Assembly: GCF_017833295.1 (NCBI RefSeq)
Contig: NZ_JAFIBW010000001.1
Location: 3,114,001-3,178,000 of the forward strand
Direction of reading: 5' to 3'
DNA: 64,000 nt
Source of the DNA: Methylobacterium sp. PvR107
GTDB lineage: Bacteria > Pseudomonadota > Alphaproteobacteria > Rhizobiales > Beijerinckiaceae
How positions within the stretch are numbered: the stretch's first letter is position 1; every line of letters begins with the position of its first letter. The position numbers and the translations under genes are program-made. The notes beneath the pieces are model-generated. The model searched no databases and was not told where the DNA came from. It saw nothing but the letters and a program-made list of their open reading frames with translations. This document shows, one piece after another, positions 25,692 through 34,204 of the stretch.

Positions 25692-26663
25692 CTAGAGCTC
25701 CAGCCGCGGATCGAGGCAGACGTAGACGAGGTCGACCGCGAGGTTGATCGCCACCACGAGGCAGGCGGAGACGAAGAAGATGCCGAGGAGCAGGTTGAGG
25801 TCGCGCGACTGGAGCGCGTTGAAGGCCAGGGTGCCGACCCCCGGCCAGCCGAACACCGTCTCGACCACGATGGAGCCGCCGATCAGGTTGCCGGCCTGCA
25901 CGCCCGCCATGGTGACCACCGGCAGCAGCGCGTTGCGCAGGACGTGCCCGGTCATCACCCGGGCCTCGGTCTGGCCCTTGGCGCGGGCGGTGGTGACGTA
26001 GTCCATGCCGACCTGCTCCAGCACGGAGGCGCGCATCACCCGGGCGTAGACCGCGAGGTAGAACAGTGCGAGCGCCACCGCCGGCATGACCAGGTGGCGA
26101 CCGACATCCCAGACCTCGTCCCAGCCCTCGTTGTCGGCGCCGACCGTGTCGTAGCCGCTGGTGGGCAGCCAGCCGAGGCGGATGGCGAAGACCACGATCA
26201 TCATCAGCCCGAGCCAGAAGCCCGGCGTCGCGTAGGCCACGAGGCTGACGAGGGAGATGAGTGCGTCGCGCCAGGAATTGCGCCCGGTCGCGGCCACGAG
26301 GCCGAGGAGCGTCCCGATCACCAGCGCGGCCGCGAAGGCGGTCAGCATCAGCAGCCCGGTGGGCCAGAGCCGGTCGACGATCAGGCTTCCCACCGGGCTG
26401 TCGTTGCGGAACGAGTAGCCGAGATCGAGGTGGAGCATGTTCAGCAGGTAGACGCCGAACTGCGTGGCAAGCGGCTGGTCGAGGCCGAACTTGTGGCGCA
26501 GCTGCTCCATGTATTCGGGGCTCGCCGCCCCGCTCTCGCCGGCCAGCACGGAGGCCGCGTCGCCGGGCGCGAGGTGGATCAGGAAGAAGTTGAGCACGAC
26601 GATGCCGAGCACCACCGGGATCGACAGCAGCAGCCGGTAGCCGAGGAAACGCGCGAGCCGCAC
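25692..26663 (-). CDS. ABC transporter permease, DppB type
   Basis: A 323-residue permease starting with GTG. The N-terminus RFLGYRLLLSIPVVLGIVVLNFFLIHLAPGDAAS is characteristic of DppB/OppB. The coupling loop is TARAKGQTEARVMTGHVLRNALLPVVTM, and the C-terminal segment is ETVFGWPGVGTLAFNALQSRDLNLLLG. It starts four bases after the binding-protein stop, in the normal order binding protein, DppB, DppC, ATPase. Confidence 0.92.
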   Translation of the reverse strand: MRLARFLGYRLLLSIPVVLGIVVLNFFLIHLAPGDAASVLAGESGAASPEYMEQLRHKFGLDQPLATQFGVYLLNMLHLDLGYSFRNDSPVGSLIVDRLWPTGLLMLTAFAAALVIGTLLGLVAATGRNSWRDALISLVSLVAYATPGFWLGLMMIVVFAIRLGWLPTSGYDTVGADNEGWDEVWDVGRHLVMPAVALALFYLAVYARVMRASVLEQVGMDYVTTARAKGQTEARVMTGHVLRNALLPVVTMAGVQAGNLIGGSIVVETVFGWPGVGTLAFNALQSRDLNLLLGIFFVSACLVVAINLAVDLVYVCLDPRLEL

Positions 26664-26667
26664 GGGA

Positions 26668-28335
26668 CTACTTGTCCATCCAGGCCCGCTCGAAGGCTTG
26701 CTGGGTTCCGAGGGGGCCGGTCGTGTGGTCCTTGAGGCGCCGGTTGAAGACGCTGACGTACTGCACGTCGATGAGCCAGATCATCGGGCTGTCCTCCGCC
26801 AGGATCTGCTGGACCTTCTTGTAGAGCGCGGCGCGCTTCTCGGCATCCGGCTCGCGCGCGCCCTCGCCGAGCATGCGATCGACCTCAGGATTGCTGTAGA
26901 AGGTGTCGTTGACGAAGGTCACGCCTTTGCGGATCTGACTGGTAAGGAACTGCTTGTTCAGCCCGTAGACCGGGTCGACGCCCTGGCTGAGGAACGGCTC
27001 GTTCAGGTCGTAATCGTAGTTGGTGTAGACGCGCCGCAGCCAGGTCGCGGTGTCCTCGGAGCGCAGCGTCACGGCGATGCCCACGCCGGCCAGCGCCTGC
27101 TTCAGGTACTCGGCCTGCCGCAGCCACTGCTCGCCGAAGGAATTGACCTCCAGGTGCAGGGCAAAGCGGGTTCCGTCCGCGCCGCGCGGGGCGCCGGCCT
27201 CGTCGAGCAGCCGGTTGGCGATGTCCAGACGGTCGGGCACATCGTACTGGCGCACGTCGTCGGTGTAGAGGCCGGCGGTCTTGAACTTGCGGCTGAGCGG
27301 GCCGGTGGCGGGCTGGCCGTAGCCGAACATCACGTCCTTGAGGATGACCTTGCGGTCGATGGCGTAGGCGATCGCTTGGCGCACTTCCTTCTTCTGGAGA
27401 TGCGGGTGACGGCCGTTCAGCTCAAGGACGCTCTGGGCCGGCGTCATCTCGTAGCCCTTGGTCGTCAGGTCGAGGATCGGGTTGGTCTTCATCCGCGCGA
27501 GATCGGCGTAGTTCACCGCGCTGTACCCGGCGAAATGCGCCTCCCCCGCCTCCATGGCCGCCGAGCGCGTGGCCGCGTCCGGGATGAACCGGGCGACGAT
27601 CCGGTTGAGATACGGCAGGCCCGGCTTCCAGTAGCTCTCGTTGCGATCAAGGCGCACGAACTGACCGCGCTCCCAGCTCGCAAACTTGAACGGACCGGTG
27701 CCGATCGGCTTGTTGGCGCTGGGGTTCTGGAGGACGTCCGTGCCCTCGAAGACGGAGCGGCACAGGATCGGCAGGTCGCGCCCGGACAGCGCCTTCATGA
27801 TGTAGGGCGCGGGATTGGCGAGCCGCAGCACAGCGGTCATCGAGTCCGGCGTGTCGACGGCGACCAGCTCCGCGAGCATGACCGGCGCGATCGGATTGTA
27901 CTTCTTCAGGATCTCCATGAAGGAGTACTGCACGTCGGCGCTCGTGAACGGCTTCCCGTTGTGGAAGGTCACACCGTCCTGGAGCTTGAACGTGATGGTC
28001 TTGCCGTCGGGCGCGACCTCCCAGGACTTCGCGAGGTTCGGCTGCGGGTTCTGGTCCCAGTCGTAGGTGCACAGACCCTCGTAGACCTGGGTGGCGATCG
28101 GCGGGATGTTGCCCGCCGACACCGCGTAATGCGCCAGGGTCGAGGGCTCGGGATGGACGATCATCACCATCGTGCCCCCGCGTTTCGGCTCGGCGGCGCG
28201 CGCGCCGCTCGCGGCCGCTGCGAGGCCGAGGGGAAGCGCCAGAATCGTACGGCGGGAGAGATCGGTCGCGTCGAACGTGCGGGGCAAGCCAGAGGACTCC
28301 TGAAACGTCCCGGCATTTCGCAATAAGCGTGCCAT
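26668..28335 (-). CDS. Family-5 extracellular solute-binding protein (oligopeptide type)
   Basis: A 555-residue exported protein. Residues about 1-47 include LSRRTILALPLGLAAAASGARA, a signal with paired arginines that could use the Tat route. The mature domain opens KRGGTMVMIVHPEPSTLAHYAVSAGNIPPIATQVYEGLCTYD and has WEVAPDGKTITFKLQDGVTFHNGKPFTSADV, the family-5 signature. The ATG at 28335 has GGAAG five bases upstream; a TTG 11 codons earlier is open but weaker. It is the first gene of the transporter-amidase operon. The ligand is likely a ureido or amide compound by context, not necessarily a peptide. Confidence 0.9.
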   Translation of the reverse strand: MARLLRNAGTFQESSGLPRTFDATDLSRRTILALPLGLAAAASGARAAEPKRGGTMVMIVHPEPSTLAHYAVSAGNIPPIATQVYEGLCTYDWDQNPQPNLAKSWEVAPDGKTITFKLQDGVTFHNGKPFTSADVQYSFMEILKKYNPIAPVMLAELVAVDTPDSMTAVLRLANPAPYIMKALSGRDLPILCRSVFEGTDVLQNPSANKPIGTGPFKFASWERGQFVRLDRNESYWKPGLPYLNRIVARFIPDAATRSAAMEAGEAHFAGYSAVNYADLARMKTNPILDLTTKGYEMTPAQSVLELNGRHPHLQKKEVRQAIAYAIDRKVILKDVMFGYGQPATGPLSRKFKTAGLYTDDVRQYDVPDRLDIANRLLDEAGAPRGADGTRFALHLEVNSFGEQWLRQAEYLKQALAGVGIAVTLRSEDTATWLRRVYTNYDYDLNEPFLSQGVDPVYGLNKQFLTSQIRKGVTFVNDTFYSNPEVDRMLGEGAREPDAEKRAALYKKVQQILAEDSPMIWLIDVQYVSVFNRRLKDHTTGPLGTQQAFERAWMDK

Positions 28336-28360
28336 GTATGCTTCCGAATTAAGCGTTATA

Positions 28361-28368
28361 TTGCGCAA
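28361..28368. promoter_or_regulatory. Short palindrome in the AT-rich promoter of the importer-amidase operon
   Basis: TTGCGCAA lies 26 bases upstream of the binding-protein ATG, inside the most AT-rich stretch of the window (28340-28440). That stretch is the expected promoter of the operon. The palindrome is short and may be chance. Confidence 0.25.
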
Positions 28369-28551
28369 GATGAAAGATTTCTTTGTAGTTTCTATTTAAC
28401 AATGACGGGAGCAGAATAAATATTTTGCACATTGTTGAGCAGCGCCGATGCCTCGCTGCACAGCCCCGGCGCCGTGCAGCGGGCACGATGGACGACGCAA
28501 CTCAGCGGTTCGCGCCCGGCTTATCATTGGATGGCGGATCTGCCCATGAAT

Positions 28552-29472
28552 TCACTGGAACGCCGCAAGGATCGCCTTCGGCACCTTGCAGATGTACGTG
28601 TATTTCGGATTGACCATCTGCGTGCAGCGCGCCTCGGCGATCTGCGCGAGCAGCAGGTAACCATCCGGCTCGGGGATGTTCCACTCATCGGCGAGCCAGT
28701 AGATCATGTCGGCGAAGGCGATGCGCATCGCGTCCTCGAGCGGGCGGGCGCAGCCGAGTGTGCAGATATGCGTGGGCGTCTCGATCCGCGGGTGGCCGAG
28801 CCGCGCCGGCGCGGGCACGAGGCTCACCCGCAGGGTCACGTTCGCACCGATCTCGATCGCTCCCATACCGACGGCTTCGCCGTCGCCCTGGAGCGCGTGA
28901 CAATCGCCGATGAAGAAATGCGCGCCGGTCTTTTCGACCCGCAGCATCACGGTATTGCCGGTGGTGACCTCCTGAACGTCGAGGTTGCCGCCATGCGTGC
29001 CGTTGTCGACCGTCAGGACCGCGCCGTGGACCGGCGCGACGCCGATGACGCCGGCCATCGGCTTTACCGGCAGCCGGAGCCGGTCATTCCAAATCACATG
29101 GCCGTCGTGCACGTCGACGACCTTGGTCCGGATGCCCCATTCCTTGCGGCGCACCCAGTCCGGGAACATGCCGTGCCCGGGCCAGAGGGAGCTGTAACCG
29201 CGCTGGCCGAGTTCCATGTCGAGGATCTCGACCTTCAGCATGTCGCCCGGCTTCGCGCCCGCGACCTCGATCGGGCCGGTTGCCCCATTCACGAACGGGA
29301 ATGTGACGTCGGCCTCGGTCAGGTTCTGCCCGAGCTCCCTGATGACGCCGTCACCGATGTTGATCACGCATTCGACCGTGACGATCTCGCCCGGTGCGAT
29401 CGTCGCGACGAAGGACTCGTCGCCAGAGAGGGCGTACTTGATCGTTCCCTGCTTGCTGATGCGCTGCGTCAC
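28552..29472 (-). CDS. Acetamidase/formamidase-family hydrolase
   Basis: A 306-residue enzyme of the FmdA/AmdA family, which hydrolyses short amides to the acid and ammonia. Visible family segments are ATIAPGEIVTVECVINIGDG, GPIEVAGAKPGDMLKVEILDMEL, PVKPMAGVIGVAP, the glycine-rich NGTHGGNLDV, and FIGDCHALQGDGEAVGMGAIE. I chose a GTG start at 29472 because AGGAG lies six bases upstream. It follows a NitT/TauT-type transporter on the same strand by 47 bases, which suggests import and hydrolysis of one amide. It is distinct from the amidase-signature enzyme of the next operon, so the region has two unrelated amide-cleaving enzymes. Confidence 0.9.
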   Translation of the reverse strand: MTQRISKQGTIKYALSGDESFVATIAPGEIVTVECVINIGDGVIRELGQNLTEADVTFPFVNGATGPIEVAGAKPGDMLKVEILDMELGQRGYSSLWPGHGMFPDWVRRKEWGIRTKVVDVHDGHVIWNDRLRLPVKPMAGVIGVAPVHGAVLTVDNGTHGGNLDVQEVTTGNTVMLRVEKTGAHFFIGDCHALQGDGEAVGMGAIEIGANVTLRVSLVPAPARLGHPRIETPTHICTLGCARPLEDAMRIAFADMIYWLADEWNIPEPDGYLLLAQIAEARCTQMVNPKYTYICKVPKAILAAFQ

Positions 29473-29519
29473 ACGGGGCTCCTGATAACGATGGCGTTGG
29501 TGTCCAGGGGTGGCGTGGG

Positions 29520-30365
29520 TCAGTGATGATCCCGCCAGGGCATGAGCAGCCGCTCGGCCCGGCCGACCAGGAAGGTCAGGATAAGGGCCAGCGCGATCGT
29601 GCCGACCAGCGCGGCGAAGACCTTCGGGATCGCGTAGAGGGATCCTGCCTGGAAGATGGCGTGGCCCAGGCCCACGGACGACGACATGAACTCGCCGACG
29701 ATGGCACCGATCAGCGCGAAGCCGACGGTGAGCTTCAGGCCAGCGAAGATATCGGCGAGGCTCGACGGCACGACGAGCTTGGCGAAGATCTGCGGCTTCC
29801 GCGCGCCGAGGGTCCGCATGAGGTTGATCTGGTCCGGGTCGACGCCGAGCGCGCCCTTGTAGGAGGTCACGAGGGCGACCACGACGACCGAGAGCGTCGA
29901 CATCGCGACCTTCGAGGCGAGCCCCGTCCCGAACCAGATGATGATGATCGGGGCGAGCGCGATGATCGGGATCGAGCCGATTGCGACAATGAAGGGCTGG
30001 ACGACCCGCGAGACGAAGGTCGAGTACCAGAGCGACAGACCGGCGAGCGTGCCCACGATGTTGCCGATGAGGAACCCGAGCCCCGTCTCGAGGGCCGTCA
30101 CGCCCGCATCGCGCAGGAGCGTACCGTCGGCGAGACCCTGCCAGAGGAACCGGCTGATCGCCGAGGGCGAGCCGAACAGGAAGGAGGATTGCGGGCTTTG
30201 GCGGGTCTGCCATTCCCAGGCCGCCAGCAGGGCTGCGAGGAGTGCGATCTGCACCAGCAGGACGAGCGCGCCTGAGCGCAGGCGCGCACCGTCGCGCGGC
30301 GGTGCGGGCGGGGCATCCCGGCTCGTCCCGATCACGGTTGCCGGTCCGGTCACGGCGTCCGACAT
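29520..30365 (-). CDS. NitT/TauT-type ABC transporter permease
   Basis: A 281-residue permease of the SsuC/TauC family. It has about six membrane helices, the first being SGALVLLVQIALLAALLAAWEWQT. The coupling loop is RTLGARKPQIFAKLVVPSSLADIFAGLKLTVGFALIGAIVGEF, diagnostic for this family. It begins one base after the ATPase gene ends. Substrates in the family include nitrate, taurine, alkanesulfonates, thiamine precursors and amides; the acetamidase next to it favours an amide or nitrile-derived compound. Confidence 0.9.
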   Translation of the reverse strand: MSDAVTGPATVIGTSRDAPPAPPRDGARLRSGALVLLVQIALLAALLAAWEWQTRQSPQSSFLFGSPSAISRFLWQGLADGTLLRDAGVTALETGLGFLIGNIVGTLAGLSLWYSTFVSRVVQPFIVAIGSIPIIALAPIIIIWFGTGLASKVAMSTLSVVVVALVTSYKGALGVDPDQINLMRTLGARKPQIFAKLVVPSSLADIFAGLKLTVGFALIGAIVGEFMSSSVGLGHAIFQAGSLYAIPKVFAALVGTIALALILTFLVGRAERLLMPWRDHH

Positions 30366-30366
30366 C

Positions 30367-31236
30367 TCAGGACCTCGCTGCAGCGCGGCTGATGCCACGA
30401 CCGGCGCCGCCAACCGTGGTGCGTGGAATATCGAGATCGGCCCAGATCTGGCGGACGTAGTCGCCGAAGCCGGCACTCTCTCGGGCCCCGATCATGTCGT
30501 CGGGCGCACAGTCGAGGTCGATCGTGTAGGCGGCCTTGACGGTGGTCGGCCGCCCACTCAGCACGAGGACCCGGTCGGCAATCGAGACGGCCTCCTCGAT
30601 GTCGTGCGTGATCAGAAGCACGGACTTGCCGCCGTCGCGCACGAGCCGCACCGTGTCGGCTTCGATCAGCAGCTTCGTCTGGAAGTCGAGCGCCGCGAAG
30701 GGCTCGTCAAACAGCAGGACGTCCGGATCGTTGATCAGGGTGCGGGCAAGCGCCACCCGCTGGCGCATGCCGCCCGACAGAGTCGCGGGATAGGCCCCAG
30801 CGAAACCGTGCAGGCCGAGCTGGTCGAGGAGCGCGCGCGCCCGCTCGTCGGCCTGACCGCGCGGCATCCCTCGCAGTTCGGTGCCGAGCTTCACGTTGTC
30901 GAGGGCCGTGCGCCAGGGCAACAGAAGGTCTTTCTGCAGCATGTAGCCGATCCCGCTGGGCGTGCGGCCGCGCCGGTCGAGGGGCATGCCGTTCCAGAGG
31001 ATGCGGCCCGAGTCCGCCGGCGTCAGACCGCAGACGGCGTTGAGGAGCGTGGTCTTCCCGCAGCCCGACGGGCCGACGATCGCGACGATCTCGCCGCGGG
31101 CGAGCGCGAAGGTGAGATCACCGACGACCGGCAGGATGCGACCGCCCGTCCGATACGCCTTGGCGAGATGCTCGACGGAGAGCGGGGGCACGGGAGACCC
31201 GGGGCGAGCCGCCGCTTGCAGAGTACCTTCGGACAC
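30367..31236 (-). CDS. NitT/TauT-type ABC transporter ATP-binding protein
   Basis: A 289-residue ATPase. Walker A is GPSGCGKTTLLNAVCG, the Q-loop region is YMLQKDLLLPWRTALDNVKLG, the signature is LSGGMRQRVALARTL, Walker B is VLLFDEPFAALD, and the switch His is in LLITHDIEEAV. These are typical of SsuB/TauB. The start is a GTG at 31236 with only a weak ribosome site. It lies 11 bases after the binding-protein gene. Confidence 0.92.
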   Translation of the reverse strand: MSEGTLQAAARPGSPVPPLSVEHLAKAYRTGGRILPVVGDLTFALARGEIVAIVGPSGCGKTTLLNAVCGLTPADSGRILWNGMPLDRRGRTPSGIGYMLQKDLLLPWRTALDNVKLGTELRGMPRGQADERARALLDQLGLHGFAGAYPATLSGGMRQRVALARTLINDPDVLLFDEPFAALDFQTKLLIEADTVRLVRDGGKSVLLITHDIEEAVSIADRVLVLSGRPTTVKAAYTIDLDCAPDDMIGARESAGFGDYVRQIWADLDIPRTTVGGAGRGISRAAARS

Positions 31237-31247
31237 GGGGGTGCCGT

Positions 31248-32261
31248 TCAGCCGGCGCGCTTCGCGGCCTTGTCGGCGAACGTATTGTCGACGACCTGAT
31301 CGAAAGTCAGCGTGCCTTTGATATTCCCGAGGTATCTTTGCATGCCCATCAGGCTTTCCCAGGCGTCCTTCTCGGTCACGACGCTGGAGGCCGGGATTTT
31401 ATACTTCAGCTCGGCATCGATGGCAGCGTCCACGACGTCGCCCGGGAGGTCCGGAAATTCCAGCCGCGCGACCTTCTTGGCGTAGTCGGGATCGTTGTAG
31501 GTTCTGCGCCCGGCCTCCTCGAAGGCTGTCACCAGGGCCTGCACGGTCGAGGGATCCTTCTGGATCGTTCCGGGCAGCACCATGATCCCGGTATTGCAGA
31601 AGGGCCCGACGTAGTTCGAGAAATCGAACACGATTTTTGCACCCTGCGCCACTGCCTGAGCGACGCCGGGCTGGTAGGCGACCGCGATGTCGGCCGCGCC
31701 GGCGAGCATGGCGGCGATCTCGGTTCCGGGACTCACCGGCACGATCGTCGCGTCGACGCCGAGCTTCATCCCATTGCTCTCGACGAGGCGCTTGGTCACG
31801 CTGAAGTTGGTGTTGGGTTCCGGCGAGGTGGCGATCCGCTTGCCCTTGAAGCCCTTCGGGTCGGTGAAGGGATCGACCGACTTCGAGACCGCGAAGTAGT
31901 GGGCCCGCTGAACAACGGTGCCGACCACCATCCCGGGCCCGCCGTTCTCGCGCGAGATCACCACCATCGTGGGGTCACCGATGGCGAAATCCGCCGAGCC
32001 CCCCAGCACGGCCGCGAAGGTCTGGGTGTCGCCTCCGGCGGCGCTCACCTGCATGGCGAGGCCGTTCTTCTCGAAGATGCCGGCGTGAATCCCGACGTAA
32101 AGGTTGATGTAGCCGAGGTTGTGGACGGCCTCGCTGAAGCGGACGGTCTTGAGTCCTGCGGCACGCGCGGCGGTCGGCGCCCATGCCGCGCCGACCGCTA
32201 GGCCGGTCATTCCTCTCAGGATCGAGCGCCGATGGAGCAGGGGCGACCAGGGCTGAGGCAT
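31248..32261 (-). CDS. NitT/TauT-type periplasmic binding protein
   Basis: A 337-residue exported protein. The N-terminus HRRSILRGMTGLAVGAAWAPTAARAAG is a signal peptide with paired arginines, so Tat export is possible. The mature part opens LKTVRFSEAVHNLGYINLYVGIHAGIFEKNGLAMQVSAAGGDTQTFAAVLGGSADFAIGDPTMVV, the TauA/SsuA-like (NMT1) fold. The ATG at 32261 has GGAG five bases upstream. It is the first gene of the four-gene operon ending with the acetamidase. Confidence 0.9.
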   Translation of the reverse strand: MPQPWSPLLHRRSILRGMTGLAVGAAWAPTAARAAGLKTVRFSEAVHNLGYINLYVGIHAGIFEKNGLAMQVSAAGGDTQTFAAVLGGSADFAIGDPTMVVISRENGGPGMVVGTVVQRAHYFAVSKSVDPFTDPKGFKGKRIATSPEPNTNFSVTKRLVESNGMKLGVDATIVPVSPGTEIAAMLAGAADIAVAYQPGVAQAVAQGAKIVFDFSNYVGPFCNTGIMVLPGTIQKDPSTVQALVTAFEEAGRRTYNDPDYAKKVARLEFPDLPGDVVDAAIDAELKYKIPASSVVTEKDAWESLMGMQRYLGNIKGTLTFDQVVDNTFADKAAKRAG

Positions 32262-32620
32262 ACGAGCTCCGCGGGAGTCGATGAGGAAGTCAGGCGCGTG
32301 CCGAGAAAGGGCGGCTGTCGAAGCACCGGAGTCGAAGCACCGGATCCTGCGGCCGCTGCCGTCGGGCATTCGCTCAAGCAAGTTGGCTGCCAAACCGCAC
32401 CCTCATTCGCGGAAATAGCGCACCATTCGATATGAAATCCGGTCTGCAAGCTCGAAAAGCAGCGAGAATGCCTGATCCATGCCGCCGCAACGGACGAACA
32501 GAGCCGATCAACTGCTACGCTTCAACGGCGATCGTTCGTCCACGATCAGCCGCACCGCGGGCGGCGCAAAGACCCGTCGATCGAATGCCGACAATGCTGC
32601 GCAATGCGATCCGGGGCTGA
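32262..32620. other. Intergenic region between the GMC oxidoreductase and the NitT/TauT operon
   Basis: About 360 bases, expected to hold the promoter of the leftward transporter operon. I saw no gene, strong hairpin or repeat here. Confidence 0.4.
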
Positions 32621-34204
32621 CTAGAAATCGCTCTTCGACATCCGTCGAGCAAGATTCTCGCCGATCATCACGCAGGTAAAGTGCAGGTTGGCCCGACAAT
32701 CGCTCGGCATGATGGAGGCATCGCACACCCGCAATCCGTCGATTCCGCGAACCTTGAGATCGGGGTCGACGACACCGGACGCGTCCTGCCAGCCGGTCAT
32801 GCGGCACGTGCCGGCTGCGTGCTGGATGTCGCCGGCCTCGGCGAGCATCAGGGCATCGAGCTCGTCGTCCGGAAGGCGCGCGGCGGCGCCGATCGCGAGC
32901 GGGCTCTCGCCGAACCGGATCGCCGTCGCGAGACCGGCCAGGGCCGGGTGCGCGGTGAGGCCTGCGAGACGGCGCACCGCGTCGCGCATGCGCAGGCGAT
33001 CGCGCGGGTCATCGAGCATGTTCTCCTCGATGATCGGGTTGGCTTCCGGATTGGGCGCGGTGAGGTGCAGCGTCCCGCGCGAGAACGCGTCGTAGAGCCC
33101 GACGCCGACAGCGCCCTGCGGCGTCGGTTCCGGCCCGGTCAGGGTCCGATGATTGTAGGCGACGAAGATCATGTCGCGTTCCCCGCCGCCCGCGAGGCCA
33201 CTCGAGTACGTGACGCAGCAGTTGGTGTGGCGCGCATCCGTGCCGAGCGCCCGATGGCCCGGCTTCAGATCCAGCGTCGCCCGCAGGATCGGATGGTCCA
33301 TGAAGTTGCGGCCGACAGCCTCGTGCGCCTGCCGGACGGGAATGCCGAGGGCGCGAAGCGGCTCGGCCGGGCCGATCCCGGAGCGCATCAGGATCGCCGG
33401 GCTGTGGACGGCGCCGGCGCACAGCACGATCTCGCGGCCATGGATCTCGGTCCAGGGCTCCGCACCGAAGCGGACGCGCAGGCCGACGGCCCGGTGGCCC
33501 TCGAACAGGACGCAGTCGACCAGGGCCTCGCAGCGGATCTCGAGGTTCGGCCGGTCGCGCGCCGGTTCCAGGTAGCCGTCGTTGGTGGTGACCCGGTGAC
33601 CGTCGCGGCTGTTGATCGGGTTGCACGAGACGCCCTCGCCCACCGGCGAGTTGAGGTCCGCCTTCCAGGGATGGCCGGCTGCGAGGGCGGCCGCGCGAAG
33701 CCCCAGATCCACCGCGCCCCAGGCATCCGGCTTCGCGCGATACACGGGGAGCGGACCGCCGCGACGGCAGCTGTCCTCCAGGCCGAAATCGGCATCGTCC
33801 TCGATCCGGTCGAAGAGAGGCAGCACATCCGCGGCTGACCAGCCGGTGCATCCCTGATCCGCCCAGGCATCGAAGGCCGCGGGAACGCCGCGGATCGCGA
33901 TCTGCGCGTTCACCGTCGAACTGCCGCCGAGCGCGCGACCGCGCCAGTAGAAGCGTGGCTCCTGCACACGGGTCCGCCGGCTCATCAGTCCCGGCCACTG
34001 CCAGTCCGCCTGATGGGCCGGGTCATACATGAACGGGATGATGTTGGCCGAGCGCAGCGCCGGCGGCGCATCGGTGGGGCGCCAATCGCGTCCAGCTTCC
34101 AGCAGGAGTACCCGGCGGCGCGGATCCTCCGAGAGGCGGGCTGCCAAAGCCGCCCCGGCGGAGCCTGCACCGACCACGACGATATCGTACGGGGCTGCGC
34201 TCAT
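32621..34204 (-). CDS. GMC-family FAD oxidoreductase (choline dehydrogenase / alcohol oxidase type)
   Basis: A 527-residue flavoenzyme. The FAD site is YDIVVVGAGSAGAALAARLSEDPRRRVLLLEAG. GMC signature 1 is WRGRALGGSSTVNAQIAIRG, and signature 2 is GAVHSPAILMRSGIGP. Near the C-terminus, GDIQHAAGTCRMTG and GLRVCDASIMPSDCRANLHFTCVMIGENLA hold the usual active-site region; the second His/Asn pair normally reads ANTNxPT, here ANLHFTC, which is atypical and may change the substrate. The ATG overlaps the stop of the family-5 binding protein by four bases, so the substrate may be the ligand of that protein. Confidence 0.9.
   Translation of the reverse strand: MSAAPYDIVVVGAGSAGAALAARLSEDPRRRVLLLEAGRDWRPTDAPPALRSANIIPFMYDPAHQADWQWPGLMSRRTRVQEPRFYWRGRALGGSSTVNAQIAIRGVPAAFDAWADQGCTGWSAADVLPLFDRIEDDADFGLEDSCRRGGPLPVYRAKPDAWGAVDLGLRAAALAAGHPWKADLNSPVGEGVSCNPINSRDGHRVTTNDGYLEPARDRPNLEIRCEALVDCVLFEGHRAVGLRVRFGAEPWTEIHGREIVLCAGAVHSPAILMRSGIGPAEPLRALGIPVRQAHEAVGRNFMDHPILRATLDLKPGHRALGTDARHTNCCVTYSSGLAGGGERDMIFVAYNHRTLTGPEPTPQGAVGVGLYDAFSRGTLHLTAPNPEANPIIEENMLDDPRDRLRMRDAVRRLAGLTAHPALAGLATAIRFGESPLAIGAAARLPDDELDALMLAEAGDIQHAAGTCRMTGWQDASGVVDPDLKVRGIDGLRVCDASIMPSDCRANLHFTCVMIGENLARRMSKSDF

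Noticed and set aside
26698..28326. Long rightward open frame across the family-5 binding protein
   Set aside because: No recognisable domain and composition typical of an antisense shadow; the leftward protein is clear.
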